This document shows, one piece after another, positions 40,042 to 50,700 of a stretch of DNA of 64,000 nt (within the stretch, counting starts at the first letter, position 1; each line of letters opens with the position of its first letter). The notes beneath the pieces were generated by a model. It ran no database searches, was not told where the DNA came from, and worked only from the letters and a program-made list of their open reading frames with translations. This DNA comes from Psychrobacter sp. 4Dc. GTDB taxonomy: Bacteria; Pseudomonadota; Gammaproteobacteria; Pseudomonadales; Moraxellaceae. A program made the translations under genes and the position numbers. Location: the NCBI RefSeq assembly GCF_002836715.1, contig NZ_PJAT01000017.1, positions 1-64,000 of the forward strand, read 5' to 3'.

Positions 40042-41166
40042 CTAAGCACCTGGTTTTACACTGATGTCAGGGGCAGGAATATCCCAAATGTAGAATTTGC
40101 CTTCTTCAACGAGTTTGATTTGTTGAGGAATAACAGTATTGTTAGGGTATTGCCCTTCAAGACGACGTAGGCGTTCTAACGCATTAGCACGGCGGTCACT
40201 AAGTAGATCTGACTGTGCCAAGCTTTGTTCTGCTTCGGTGTACCCTAGAGCGACAGCGCGATCTAGATACTTTTGACCTTCTTTGAATCCGCCACCCTCT
40301 GATAGCATCATACCGTATAGGAAGTTAGCCTCACCACTATCAGGTTGCAGCTTGATAGCGCGATCGACATACTGACCACCACGTACCGTGTAGTCTGAAC
40401 CCAAGTCTAGGTTACGACCCATACCGTTTAGCTTAGCAGCACGAAGCAACACATCATAAGAAGCATTTGGCGACTTAGCATAAGGTTCGATCCAATCCGC
40501 TAATACTTTGATTTTTTCACGAGTGTAATGACGCTGTGTGCGGTTAGGGAAGTTTGGTGGATAGTGGCGCGCGTTAGGGGATACGTCAGCGATGAAGTCA
40601 TCTAATAAGCTGACATCAAGCTTATCAGTACCTAGCCCTTTTTGTTGTGGAATTAGTACAGTTTTAACAAAGCTCATGTCTGAGAGCTGTACTTGCGGTG
40701 TAGGAATATTCGGAAGTTGTCCGCTACGCAGATCGATACCAGTAGCTGTCATTGGACCAGGCTCATAAACACGAGTAGTGCCGTTCATGACAGGTGCAGC
40801 AGCAGGCGACATCATTTGCGGTGTTTGAGGTTGAGCAGTGCTAACAGATGCATTGTTTTGCAGAGTGCCGCTTAGTTGCATGTTAGTTGTTTGCGCATTA
40901 GTCGGCTGGCTGTTGCTCGCAGGTGTTGCTGGCAGGCTTGTTTGTGCGGCATTGGCTTGAGCAGGACTGATAGCTGCATTAGGACGAGCAAGACGGATCA
41001 CACGTTTGCTTGAATCCATCGCACTAGGTACAGCCGTTGCAGTGGCATCAGTTTCTGCTGCATTCACAGGTGCAGATAACAGCATGGCACAGGTTGCAGC
41101 CATGACGGTCAACGTTGCAAACTTCGGTGACTTAATAGAGTGGCTACTAGAGAGAATCGCTTTCAT
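40042..41166 (-). CDS. Exported protein with TPR/Sel1-like repeats, function unknown
   Basis: This 374-residue protein has a long signal peptide (hydrophobic core FATLTVMAATCAMLLSAPVNA, cleavage near residue 36), then a Gln/Pro/Ala/Asn-rich segment (about 40-140) and a helical C-terminal part with at least two repeat units (VDRAIKLQPDSGEANFLYGM and LDRAVALGYTEAEQSLAQ, about 265-310). It is probably periplasmic. No enzyme motif is seen. AAGG precedes the ATG at a slightly long distance. It has its own terminator. Confidence 0.65.
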   Translation of the reverse strand: MKAILSSSHSIKSPKFATLTVMAATCAMLLSAPVNAAETDATATAVPSAMDSSKRVIRLARPNAAISPAQANAAQTSLPATPASNSQPTNAQTTNMQLSGTLQNNASVSTAQPQTPQMMSPAAAPVMNGTTRVYEPGPMTATGIDLRSGQLPNIPTPQVQLSDMSFVKTVLIPQQKGLGTDKLDVSLLDDFIADVSPNARHYPPNFPNRTQRHYTREKIKVLADWIEPYAKSPNASYDVLLRAAKLNGMGRNLDLGSDYTVRGGQYVDRAIKLQPDSGEANFLYGMMLSEGGGFKEGQKYLDRAVALGYTEAEQSLAQSDLLSDRRANALERLRRLEGQYPNNTVIPQQIKLVEEGKFYIWDIPAPDISVKPGA

Positions 41167-41397
41167 AAAAATCGTTACCTTGTTTAATTTATTTGGTTGT
41201 TATTCATTGATTGGACGGTAATATAAATAGCGCATTGCTGCAAAATCGTACAAATTTTTAATACCGTAGCAAATTAAGCTTTACGCTATCTGTGGTAGGA
41301 TTGTTAATCGCTAGAATTAAGCAAACCTACGTAAATCTGTGCAGCTATTAATTAGTAAGAAAATCGACAACAGTAGCTAACCACAGTACCTGTAACC

Positions 41398-41425
41398 ATA
41401 AGCTATAAGCTATAAGCTATAAGTG
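41398..41425. repeat. Heptamer tandem repeat overlapping the coq7 stop
   Basis: Three exact copies of ATAAGCT and one variant (ATAAGTG) run across the end of coq7. The TAG stop at 41419-41417 lies within the repeat, so slippage would alter the C-terminus. Confidence 0.8.
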
Positions 41426-42061
41426 ATAAGCAGTATCTTTCATGCGATTTGCCATCCATCGCATGGTCCGACGTACTGCCGGAGACAGGGCAGCGCCGCC
41501 ACTTGCAAGTGCTAGCTCGCGATGATGCAGCTCCTCTTTATCCATTTGTGCCAGTATTTCTTTTGAGCGCTGATCATGTTCAGGTAGCTGCTTGATATGA
41601 TCCTGTAGATGCTCGCTGACCTGCGCTTCTGTCTCCGCTACAAACCCTAGACTAAACTCATTTGAGATCGCACCTGCTACCGCACCGAGTCCAAAAGACA
41701 TACCGTACCAAAGCGGTGTAAATACGCTGGCATGGCTACCAAGTTCGCTTAGACGAGTCTCGCACCAGACCAAATGATCGACTTCTTCTTCGGCCGATTG
41801 TTGCATGGCTTGTTTGACACCATTATCTTTCGCGGCAAACGCTTGACCATGGTATAGACCTTGCGCACATACTTCACCTGTATGATTAATACGCATAAGA
41901 CCTGAGACGTGCCGCGCCTCTGTGATGGTCAGCTCAGGAATCTCATCGCTACTGACGGGCAACGGACGCGTGCTTGGATTGGAATGTGGCACGACAGCTC
42001 GTAATGCCTTATCGACCCCAAGTAACAACTGGTCAATTTTAGATAAAGGACGCAGGGTCAT
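41417..42061 (-). CDS. coq7: Ubiquinone biosynthesis monooxygenase Coq7
   Basis: A di-iron hydroxylase that makes the 5-hydroxylation of demethoxyubiquinone, the aerobic ubiquinone step found in Pseudomonas and Moraxellaceae in place of UbiF. It is 214 residues. Iron ligands are visible: RINHTGEVCAQGLYHGQ (first Glu), EEEVDHLVWCETRLSEL (E/H pair), FVAETEAQVSEHL and KEELHHRELA. AGGAG lies at a proper distance from the ATG. The 3' end overlaps a heptamer tandem repeat. Confidence 0.95.
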   Translation of the reverse strand: MTLRPLSKIDQLLLGVDKALRAVVPHSNPSTRPLPVSSDEIPELTITEARHVSGLMRINHTGEVCAQGLYHGQAFAAKDNGVKQAMQQSAEEEVDHLVWCETRLSELGSHASVFTPLWYGMSFGLGAVAGAISNEFSLGFVAETEAQVSEHLQDHIKQLPEHDQRSKEILAQMDKEELHHRELALASGGAALSPAVRRTMRWMANRMKDTAYHL

Positions 42062-42289
42062 AACTCACTCCTGATGGTGTTAAAAACTGTCAATAAAATA
42101 AAGTGTGTTACCGTCTAAATGCAACGGCATAATACGTATTACTATAACAAACAATCCAAATTATCGGCTCGAATATTACTGTCTAGGTAGCCCATAAATA
42201 ACCTATAAATAGTTCGTAGGTTGCTATAGCAATAAAAGCAACGAAGTCATCAGCCCAACATTAGACTATATCTATGGAGCCAAACTTAT

Positions 42290-43621
42290 TTAAGGCGCTA
42301 TACCATCGTTGGTTTGGATAACGGCATGCTTAATATGTTTATTGAGTTTGATGTATAAGAATGCGCCAAACACAATATTCAATAGCCCTGTCACCAAAAA
42401 TAACTGCGGCAGCGTAAATCCTAAAACATTTAAGATAACAATCGCAAAAATCGCTGATGTGACCATAAATATCGCGTTAAAAATGTTATTTGCGCCAACA
42501 ATACGTGCTCGATGACTCTTAGGTGCGTAGGCTTGCATAGAAGCATATAGCGGTACGATGTACAAACCACCACTAAACCCTAATAAAAATAAATCTGCAA
42601 ACACCCGCCAGCTACCACTTATATTAAACAAATCACCGATGCCAAGTAATGTGTCATTATTCACATTTATATCTAAACCTGAAAGTGAAAAATACAAATC
42701 AATAGCAAAGATACTTAATCCAGCAATACCGAAAGGTAATAGACGCAAGCTGACTTTGTTCTTGGTCAATGTTTTGCATAGCACTGAACCGATCGACACA
42801 CCAACAGAAAACAATGTGAGTAAGAAAATAACGACTGACTCATCACCAAGCAAAATCACCTTGCTGAACTCTGGCACTTGGGTCAAAAACGTCGCCCCAT
42901 AAAACCAAAACCAGCTGTTACCAAGAATGATAAAGAACAAAAAAGGCAAAGAGTATAAGTAACGGACAGTGGCCAAGCTGGTCGTAATAATATTCCAGTT
43001 AATCTTCAGGTCAGGCTGCATCGCTGGCATAGTAGGGATATAGCGTGCGGCTAAATATCCCAAAACAGCGACAACCAACACCGTGGCACTAATCCAATAC
43101 AGTGACTGCGATAGCTGAGTCAAAATACCAGCGACAATCATACCGACCAAAATAGCCAGCGAAGTACCCATCTGAAAAAGGCCGTTAGCGCCGACCAACT
43201 CATCTTCTTTCATCGCTTGTGGCAAATAAGCGTATTTAATCGGTCCAAAGAAAGTCGAATGTGTACCCATCAAAAACAACGCGACAAATAGCAGTGCATA
43301 CCATTCAAAGACAAAGCCGACTGCGGCAACAGCCATGATGACCAGCTCAAGCAGTTTGATAAACTGCGTGAGCTTTGACTTTTCATACTTATCAGCAATC
43401 TGTCCTGCCAAAGCAGAAAACAAAAAGTAGGGCAGGATGAATAACATGGCGGCCAAGTTATTAAGGATGCTGACCTCTACGCCTAATTTACTGGCGGCAG
43501 TATAAGTCAGCACCAGTATGAGCGCCTGCTTAAAAATATTGTCATTGAATGCGCCCAAAAACTGGGTGAAAAACATAGCGCTAAAACGACGGCGCTTGAA
43601 TAACTGAAACTGGTTGGACAT
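42290..43621 (-). CDS. MFS transporter, lysophospholipid transporter (LplT)-like
   Basis: A 12-helix major facilitator protein of 443 residues from ATG 43621. The N-terminus FFTQFLGAFNDNIFKQALILV and the loop GQIADKYEKSKLTQFIKLLE match the LplT/Aas-type lysophospholipid transporters; FFGPIKYAYLPQAMKEDELVGANGL is also characteristic. Inner membrane; it would flip lysophospholipids inward for re-acylation, by family analogy. AGGA 6 bp upstream favours 43621; ATGs at 43627 and 43678 are further upstream. The 483-bp gap to tamA (43622-44104) holds an imperfect hairpin near 43877-43916 but no gene. Confidence 0.82.
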   Translation of the reverse strand: MSNQFQLFKRRRFSAMFFTQFLGAFNDNIFKQALILVLTYTAASKLGVEVSILNNLAAMLFILPYFLFSALAGQIADKYEKSKLTQFIKLLELVIMAVAAVGFVFEWYALLFVALFLMGTHSTFFGPIKYAYLPQAMKEDELVGANGLFQMGTSLAILVGMIVAGILTQLSQSLYWISATVLVVAVLGYLAARYIPTMPAMQPDLKINWNIITTSLATVRYLYSLPFLFFIILGNSWFWFYGATFLTQVPEFSKVILLGDESVVIFLLTLFSVGVSIGSVLCKTLTKNKVSLRLLPFGIAGLSIFAIDLYFSLSGLDINVNNDTLLGIGDLFNISGSWRVFADLFLLGFSGGLYIVPLYASMQAYAPKSHRARIVGANNIFNAIFMVTSAIFAIVILNVLGFTLPQLFLVTGLLNIVFGAFLYIKLNKHIKHAVIQTNDGIAP

Positions 43622-44104
43622 GGACATTCCTACAGATAAATCGCGACTGATAGAGAAAATAGCGGCGCTGAACGACAATTTTTTTATGAGAGTAATCGTA
43701 AATTTTATTAAAAACTATATCAAGATATAGCATAGGTTTTATCAATATTAAGCCGTATAATAGCAAGGCTTCGGTGAAAATACATGCAGTCAATGCTATG
43801 ATTCGATATTTAACTAAGTTATGATTTATAAATTTTATGTGATTGCGTTTTAGGGTATAAATAGTAGAGAAAACAAAGGCTACTACCCGTCAATGCTATC
43901 TATAAGCTAGTAGCCTTCTCTAAGCTAGTAGACCTACAAGGCAGTAGACATACATTGCTAAAGCCGACACTATAGATAACCAGTCATAAAATTAAAGTAG
44001 TAAACCATTAATTCAAGATAACTGCTATAAGTTTATTCACCGGTCAGACTTGACGATCGTTATCGTTGATAAGATTGTGCCGCGTGAGCTGATAGGACGT
44101 AAAG

Positions 44105-47100
44105 ATGATAAAGCAGCCTTCAACTCGAGCATGCAAGGGTCTCATGATGCAGCGTGACACAGCCATAATTCAAAACGATAATAATAATCCAAGTACATAT
44201 CCAGCAGCGCCGCGTAAAAATTTCAGACGCTCTGCACTGTGCACTGCGCTTGCGACCAGTTTCTTCGGTATAGTACCTGCAGCAATGGCAGATACCATTA
44301 ATAATGTAAACAATACCGCTATCACTAACTCATCTGCTACTGACCAAACTGACAGAAATCAAACGCTTAGTAACCAGACCAACAATAGTCAAGCTGCGAA
44401 TGATCAGGCGTCTATAAAGCAGTCAGCTACATTGTCAGATGACGACACTCAGCTAGATATGGCTCTAGATGCGCTACGTCTAAAAAAAGCAGTAGAGCAA
44501 GGCATCATCGATCAGTCAGTATTGGACGACTATAGCGAACAGAGCTTGGGCATTAAGAGACCTAACTCGACAAAGTCAGGCTCTAAAAACTCGACGACGC
44601 AAAATGCCAATGCTCAAAGCATATCTTCTCAGAGCAGTAATTCACAAAATACAACTTCTCAAAACAACTATCAAGGTTTAGGGACTTTCACTGATAGTCC
44701 ACGCAATTCATATAATCCCAATAATGCTCAATCAAACTATTCTAATGATGACCTATTGCAACAAGCAACCGAGATCCAGCAGCAGGGTTATCAAATGATG
44801 ACCCCTGAGCAGATCGATCGTGAGCTAGCGGCAATGGATGCGCAGAACGCTCAAGACATTGACAGTATCAATATTAGCAATAATGACAGTGACTTTGATG
44901 CGCCAATCGCTATGTTAGATGACACAACATCGCCAATTGGTCTAGATACAGAGCTAGATGCAACAAACTTGCCAGCACCTAACAACCTTGATACGTTGGG
45001 TAGAAGTGAAACATCGCAAGAGCAGGCGAGCACAGCTGAAGGGATGTCACGTCCGATTGAGGTAAGTGGCGCTGTTAGTAATGAAGCTACTGTTAAGAAT
45101 GAAAATAGCCTGACGATTGATGATAGTAGTGATGAGGTGATAGCTGGTACGAATGTGCCTGCCAATGTAGAAGGTACGACGACAGATATTATCAATCCGA
45201 ATGACTATCTACCAGATTATCAGAATGATACTCAGGCTGTCGATCAAAGTATCGAACAAGCCAATAGATCACGGCCACGCGCACGCAATAGAGGTAATAT
45301 CGTGACGCGTCTCTACAATCGTTTTTTCAATGACGGTGGCGTGGTGGCTCTGCCAAACGTAGAAACCACTATTTATCTAGAGCAAGTATCCGCTGAAGAC
45401 TCTCCTAATGGTAAGGCTCAGTTGGTTGAGGCTGACAACGATATTCAGCCAATGAAAAACATCAAAGCAGCACTGGATGATACTTCCGTTCAGTCGGTTA
45501 TTGACTTTACTGCGGCATTGCCACGTTTGCGTGAGACGGCACAGAATGCTGCTAAAGCTGTTGGTTACTACGAGGTTGAGCTGCGTCTGACCCAACCTGA
45601 CCGCGATACAGTCAATGTGGTGATTGAAGAGCTAGGCGAGCCGGTACTGGTAGACAGCCGTATTATTGAGATTCGCGGTGAGGGCAGTGAGCAAGAAGAG
45701 TTTGCATCGCTTGAGGCAGACTTGCCACCGCAAGAAGGTGATATTTTTAATCATCGTGTCTATAAGAGCAGTAAAGCGGCTTTAGAGGCCTTGAGCAATA
45801 CCTACGGTTACTTTGACCAGTATTGGCTGAATAAATCTGTTGATATCATCTTGCCTGATAACAAAGCGGATGTCTCGTTGGTTTACAACACGGGTGATCG
45901 TTACGAGTTTGACGATGTGGTGTTTTTTACCTACGACAAAGAAACCAATACGCTGACCCAAGACCCTGACAAGCTACCAGTAGAGCTTTCATTGTTACAA
46001 CAGCTCTATGGCTTTACGCCGGGTGAGCCGTTTTATCGTCCCGCAGTTACGAAGTTCAGTAATGACCTATCGGCAACTCGTTACTTTAATACGGTCAACG
46101 TCGAGTCGATACTACCACCAACTGATAGTAGTGAAGCTGGTACCTTGGCGTTTGACAATGCTGCTACCGAGGGTAACGGCACATTAGATGACGATATTAA
46201 TAATGTGGACAATGATGGCGTCGCAGATCTGAGTAGCAATGATGGTGCAGCCGCCTCAAATGTGACTGCTAGTAAAGAAGATACGGTCAATGATAATAGC
46301 GACATAGGTGCAGAGAGCGATAATGCTCTGAGTGCTAACAGTGGCGAAACGGTCAATGAAGCGGATATCGCTGCTATTGATTTTGAAGCTGATGAAGCTA
46401 CCCTTGATAAGCTGCAAGCCATCAGACAAAAAGCAGAACGACTAAGCCGCTTGCCGAATGATCGCGTGCTTGATGAAAAAGATCAGGAAGCCGATAATCT
46501 ATTGGGCAAAATCAGTGACTCAATCAGCAATGTCGCACAAAAGATATTCCCCGACGAAAAAAGTCTGATCGCTGATGAAAACTTTGTACCGCCAACGCTA
46601 GCAGGACGTAAAACGCCGCAAGACGTTGCAGAAAGCAAAAAAGTACCTTTATATGTGTTTGTATACGCGGATAAACCACGTGATGCTCAAGTTGGTCTGG
46701 GTTATGGAACAGATACAGGCGTTCGCGCCACTGCAAAAATAGACTATAACTTGATTAACCGTCAAGGCTATCAAGCAGGGGCTGAGACGGAAGTATCGAG
46801 AATCAGCAAAAACGTGGCTGTCTATGCCAGTCGTCCATGGAAGCATCCGCTCAATGATAAGTTAGATGGGCGTTTGACTTATGAAGAAGAGGTAATTGAT
46901 CAAGGTGAAGGCAACTTTGATCTATCAACCACAACGCTAAAAGCGGCTTTGGCACGTAACATTCGTAGTGACACTGGCTGGAATCGCAGCTACTCTGTGC
47001 GTTATCGCTTGGATGAGCTTGAGACAGGGGTTGATGGGGCAGCACTAGATGATCTGCCTATCCGCTTTACCTCTTCAAGTCCGAAACAGCGCGCGCTGCT

Positions 47101-47674
47101 ATTTGGCTACGGTATGAATAAAACAGATACTGACAATGCTACCAACCCAACGCAGGGCATGCGCCAGTACTACTCAATCGAGGCTGGCACTGATAGCGCA
47201 TTCAGTGATACCGATATGGCGATTATTCGCGCAGGCGTTAGTGGTATCTATAGCTTTGGCGAAGACAAAAAACATCAAGTATTAGGTAGTGCCAATGCCG
47301 GTTATATCTGGGCGGATGATTTTTACGATGTGCCTTATAAGTTGCGTTTCTTTGCAGGTGGCGATCAGAGTATCCGTGGTTATGACTATGAGAGCTTGTC
47401 ACCATTAGATAAAGGCTATCTGACGGGCGGGCAGGTGCTAGCGGTCGGTAGCGCTGAGTATAACTATGAATTTAAACCAGGTTTCCGTGGCGCATTCTTC
47501 ACTGATGTCGGTAATGCCTACGACAAAGATTTTGACACTGAGACAAAAGTCGGCGTTGGTGTCGGTATCCGCTGGGCATCGCCTGTAGGAATGGTGCGTG
47601 TCGATGTGGCTGCTGGCGTGACCGAGGAAAGTATTCCAGTACGACTGCACTTCTTCATTGGTTCACCGTTATAA
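44105..47674 (+). CDS. tamA: TamA-like Omp85 outer-membrane protein with long insertions
   Basis: The outer-membrane half of the translocation and assembly module. It is 1189 residues, about twice E. coli TamA (577). After a signal-like segment (LCTALATSFFGIVPAAMA, about 40-60) come a low-complexity Asn/Gln/Ser/Asp-rich region (about 62-400), POTRA-like domains (about 455-670; YNTGDRYEFDDVVFF), a second acidic insertion (about 675-845), then the barrel (DKPRDAQVGLGYGTDTGVRATA onward) with the Omp85 L6 motif FAGGDQSIRGYDYESL and a terminal FFIGSPL. AGGA sits 8 bp before the ATG. It is followed by tamB, which confirms the identity. Confidence 0.9.
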   Translation: MIKQPSTRACKGLMMQRDTAIIQNDNNNPSTYPAAPRKNFRRSALCTALATSFFGIVPAAMADTINNVNNTAITNSSATDQTDRNQTLSNQTNNSQAANDQASIKQSATLSDDDTQLDMALDALRLKKAVEQGIIDQSVLDDYSEQSLGIKRPNSTKSGSKNSTTQNANAQSISSQSSNSQNTTSQNNYQGLGTFTDSPRNSYNPNNAQSNYSNDDLLQQATEIQQQGYQMMTPEQIDRELAAMDAQNAQDIDSINISNNDSDFDAPIAMLDDTTSPIGLDTELDATNLPAPNNLDTLGRSETSQEQASTAEGMSRPIEVSGAVSNEATVKNENSLTIDDSSDEVIAGTNVPANVEGTTTDIINPNDYLPDYQNDTQAVDQSIEQANRSRPRARNRGNIVTRLYNRFFNDGGVVALPNVETTIYLEQVSAEDSPNGKAQLVEADNDIQPMKNIKAALDDTSVQSVIDFTAALPRLRETAQNAAKAVGYYEVELRLTQPDRDTVNVVIEELGEPVLVDSRIIEIRGEGSEQEEFASLEADLPPQEGDIFNHRVYKSSKAALEALSNTYGYFDQYWLNKSVDIILPDNKADVSLVYNTGDRYEFDDVVFFTYDKETNTLTQDPDKLPVELSLLQQLYGFTPGEPFYRPAVTKFSNDLSATRYFNTVNVESILPPTDSSEAGTLAFDNAATEGNGTLDDDINNVDNDGVADLSSNDGAAASNVTASKEDTVNDNSDIGAESDNALSANSGETVNEADIAAIDFEADEATLDKLQAIRQKAERLSRLPNDRVLDEKDQEADNLLGKISDSISNVAQKIFPDEKSLIADENFVPPTLAGRKTPQDVAESKKVPLYVFVYADKPRDAQVGLGYGTDTGVRATAKIDYNLINRQGYQAGAETEVSRISKNVAVYASRPWKHPLNDKLDGRLTYEEEVIDQGEGNFDLSTTTLKAALARNIRSDTGWNRSYSVRYRLDELETGVDGAALDDLPIRFTSSSPKQRALLFGYGMNKTDTDNATNPTQGMRQYYSIEAGTDSAFSDTDMAIIRAGVSGIYSFGEDKKHQVLGSANAGYIWADDFYDVPYKLRFFAGGDQSIRGYDYESLSPLDKGYLTGGQVLAVGSAEYNYEFKPGFRGAFFTDVGNAYDKDFDTETKVGVGVGIRWASPVGMVRVDVAAGVTEESIPVRLHFFIGSPL

Positions 47675-47684
47675 TCGCTTAATG

Positions 47685-47735
47685 TAGTCGCTCTAAATGT
47701 TTAGTAGCTCCAAATGTTTAGTAGCTCCAAATGTT
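47685..47735. repeat. Three 17-bp tandem copies between tamA and tamB
   Basis: The unit TAGTAGCTCCAAATGTT occurs twice exactly (47702-47718 and 47719-47735) with a third copy differing at two bases (47685-47701). It starts 10 bp after the tamA stop. No role is apparent beyond likely length variability. Confidence 0.85.
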
Positions 47736-47793
47736 CTAATCAGTACTTATCGTACCGATTGCTGGTCTTCATTTTTTAACGTAGTTGAGTGTC

Positions 47794-50700
47794 ATGCTGA
47801 CAGAAAATACCCCGCCTAATAATGCTCCAGATGAAGATCCAGCACAGCGTGATGCCCGTGCCGTTAGGCGTTGGTATCCGTTGTCATTTCTGCTTAAACT
47901 GCTGGTATTGGTGCTTATCGTACTGGCGATTATGTTTGCCATATTCTTTTATGCGGCTGGTACGGACGCTGGTACGAAGTTTATATTAGAAAAAATTAGT
48001 GTTGAAACAGGTATTGATTTCAAATATGGACGCGGTAACTTGCGCGATGGTATTTGGGTCACTGATATCGATATTGAAGCGACTGAAGATCTTGAGATAT
48101 TAGTAGATAAGGCCTACGTCAAAATAGGCTGGCGTGCAGTATTTGCAAAAGAAGTGCATTTAAGCGATGCAGACATTCAGACTATAGAAATTATCAATAA
48201 AAAACCACCTACTGGTGAACCGTTCGATTATAAAACCTTAAAGTTGCCAGTAAATTTGCGTTTTGACCAAGCAAAAATTAAGAAAATCACTTATAAGCAA
48301 GTAACCAAAGACCCTATCATTATTCAAGACATTACGGCGCGTGACTTGACGTGGGTAGGTAGTACGGTAACCGTTGGCCGCGGTGATTTGCAGTATGCTG
48401 ATATCGTGAAAGTTAGTGCCTTACAAGGAGAGATTGACCTACAGGGCGACTATCCACTAGATTTGAGTGCGATTGCGGAAGTCAGCGCCCTTGAAAAAGC
48501 CTATATCGACCCATTGAATATCTCTGCAACGGGAACGCTAAAACGTACTGTTGGTAAGGTGCGCAGTCGTTATAACGATAGCGATGTGAAAGGCGACTTT
48601 GTAGTACAAGGGTTAGATGCGGGTGCGCCGTTTGATGCAAAACTACAGTGGGATGATATTCTTATCCCTTACGCCGATAGCCAAAACATTCGCCTACAAA
48701 GCGGTACAGCCACAGCTTCTGGTGTCATCTCTGAGATACGATTGCGTATCAATACTGAATTGACCGCCAAAGACATTCCATCAGGTCATTACCAAGGCCG
48801 CGCCGTTATTGCCAACAGTCAGCTACGTATAGATCGCTTGGACGCTGACGTGCCAGCGGGACGTTTGGCGTTACAAGGTATTTTAGATTGGAAAGACAGC
48901 TTTGAGGCCACAGTGCGTGCGACGGGCAGCAACTTTAATATTCGTCGTGCTATTCCTGATGAATACACTGACTTCAAAGCTTATGCGCCGCAAACCCTCA
49001 ACGGTAGGCTGTCACTGCGTTATCAGCAGCAGAATGGTACTGGTAATACACAGATCGATGCAGATTTGCGTCAGCGTGATGGTGAGCACATCAATGCCAA
49101 TATGGTTCGCGGTAAAACTTCTGCCAAATCTAAGCAAGTTGCGCCTTGGTATATTGATGCTAACTGGAAAAACCTAACCCGCCGTAACGTCCCCAATATT
49201 GGCAATATCGACAGTCCTAGTGGTCAGGCGGACGTCATCGTTCGTGGTTCGACTCTATCAGTCGATGCCAATGCCGTTATCAATGAGCTAAATGCTGCCC
49301 CCAAAGGCAACTATGATCTACGTATACGTAAGGCTGGTGATGTCATAGATATCAATCGTCTTAATTATAATGGCATCGTAGGAGACTTATCCGGCACAGG
49401 ACAGATTCAGTTGGCGAGCAAGCAGCGTCCACTGACATGGCAGATTGACGCCAGTACCAAAGGTTTACTTCCTAAGAAATATCGTAGCGATTTACCGCTT
49501 GAGCGCCTAACAGGTAGTATAAGCGCGCGTGGTCGACTGCTAAACATCACTAAAAATGGTGTCAGTGGTCAACGTCACGTGATTACTTTAAACAATACCG
49601 ACATGCAAGCGCAGCTCGATGCGACGCAAGCAGATCGTGCTATTGGTATTACCGGTGCTGGTGATGCCAGTGTCGATATCATAGGTGGTGAGCTGTCAGT
49701 CTTTGATGCGCGTTTTGATGGTCGGATTGATACAGCAGATGTACCACAAGGTCGTCTGTCTATTGATGCTGCGGGTACGCCAAAGCTGATTAGTATTCGT
49801 AAGCTGAACTATAAAGGTGAAGCGGGCGCAGTTGATGCGAAAGGTGTTATCGACTTACGTAAAAATATCGGCTGGAATATAGATGGTCGTTTTGACCAGT
49901 TCAATTTGGGTTACTTCTTACCCAATAATCCAGCGATAATCACAGGCGATCTAAATACCAGTGGCGAATGGCAAAATGCGCCAAAAAACAGCAAAAACAC
50001 TGCAGGCACATTGCAGCGCTTTGCCGTAAATTTCAACGGCATATTAGATGCCGAGCAATTGCCAGCAGGTAAGCTAAATATAGAAGCCAGTGGTGACAGT
50101 CAGTTGATCCGTATCAACCGTTTCCGTCATGTGGGTGCGGCAGGTAGTATCGATGCCAGCGGTACCGTTGATGTGCGTCAAGGCGTTGCATGGGATATCA
50201 ACGCGGTGATGGATCGTTTTAACATTGGCTACTTCCTAAAAGATACTCCAAGCCTTATCACTGGTACGATTGATACAGATGGCCGCTGGAGTGACACGCA
50301 GCAGATTGTCAATATTAAACAAGTTAATCTAAATGGCATGCTGAAAGGTCAGCAACTGAGTGCCAAAGGCAGTCTATCAGCGAAAATGCGTTTGCCTAAA
50401 GATTTAGCAAGTTACTTTAAACAACTTCAGACCCAAGATGCCCAAGCACAATACAAGCAAGTAAATGCTTTGATTGATAGCCTAAACGCTAATAACCTTG
50501 TACTGCGTTGGGGTGACAACTATGTCACCGCTAACGGCAACGCTAAGCAGCTACAAACTAAAATTAATATCACCAGTCTAGATCAGCTGTCTAGCCAACT
50601 GGCTGGTAAAGTCACTGGCGGTGCCACGCTGTCTCAACCAGCTGGTCAAGCACTGCCTACTATTTATATTGATTTGGTCGGTGAGCGACTTGCGCTACCT

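Noticed and set aside
43581-43793. 70-codon minus-strand frame upstream of the MFS gene
   Set aside because: It overlaps the start of the MFS gene out of frame and has no start signal or recognisable product.
43877-43916. Hairpin with arms AGGCTACTA/TAGTAGCCT
   Set aside because: Not listed as a terminator: no gene on either strand ends near it and the plus side lacks a T-run. It may be a local duplication product.
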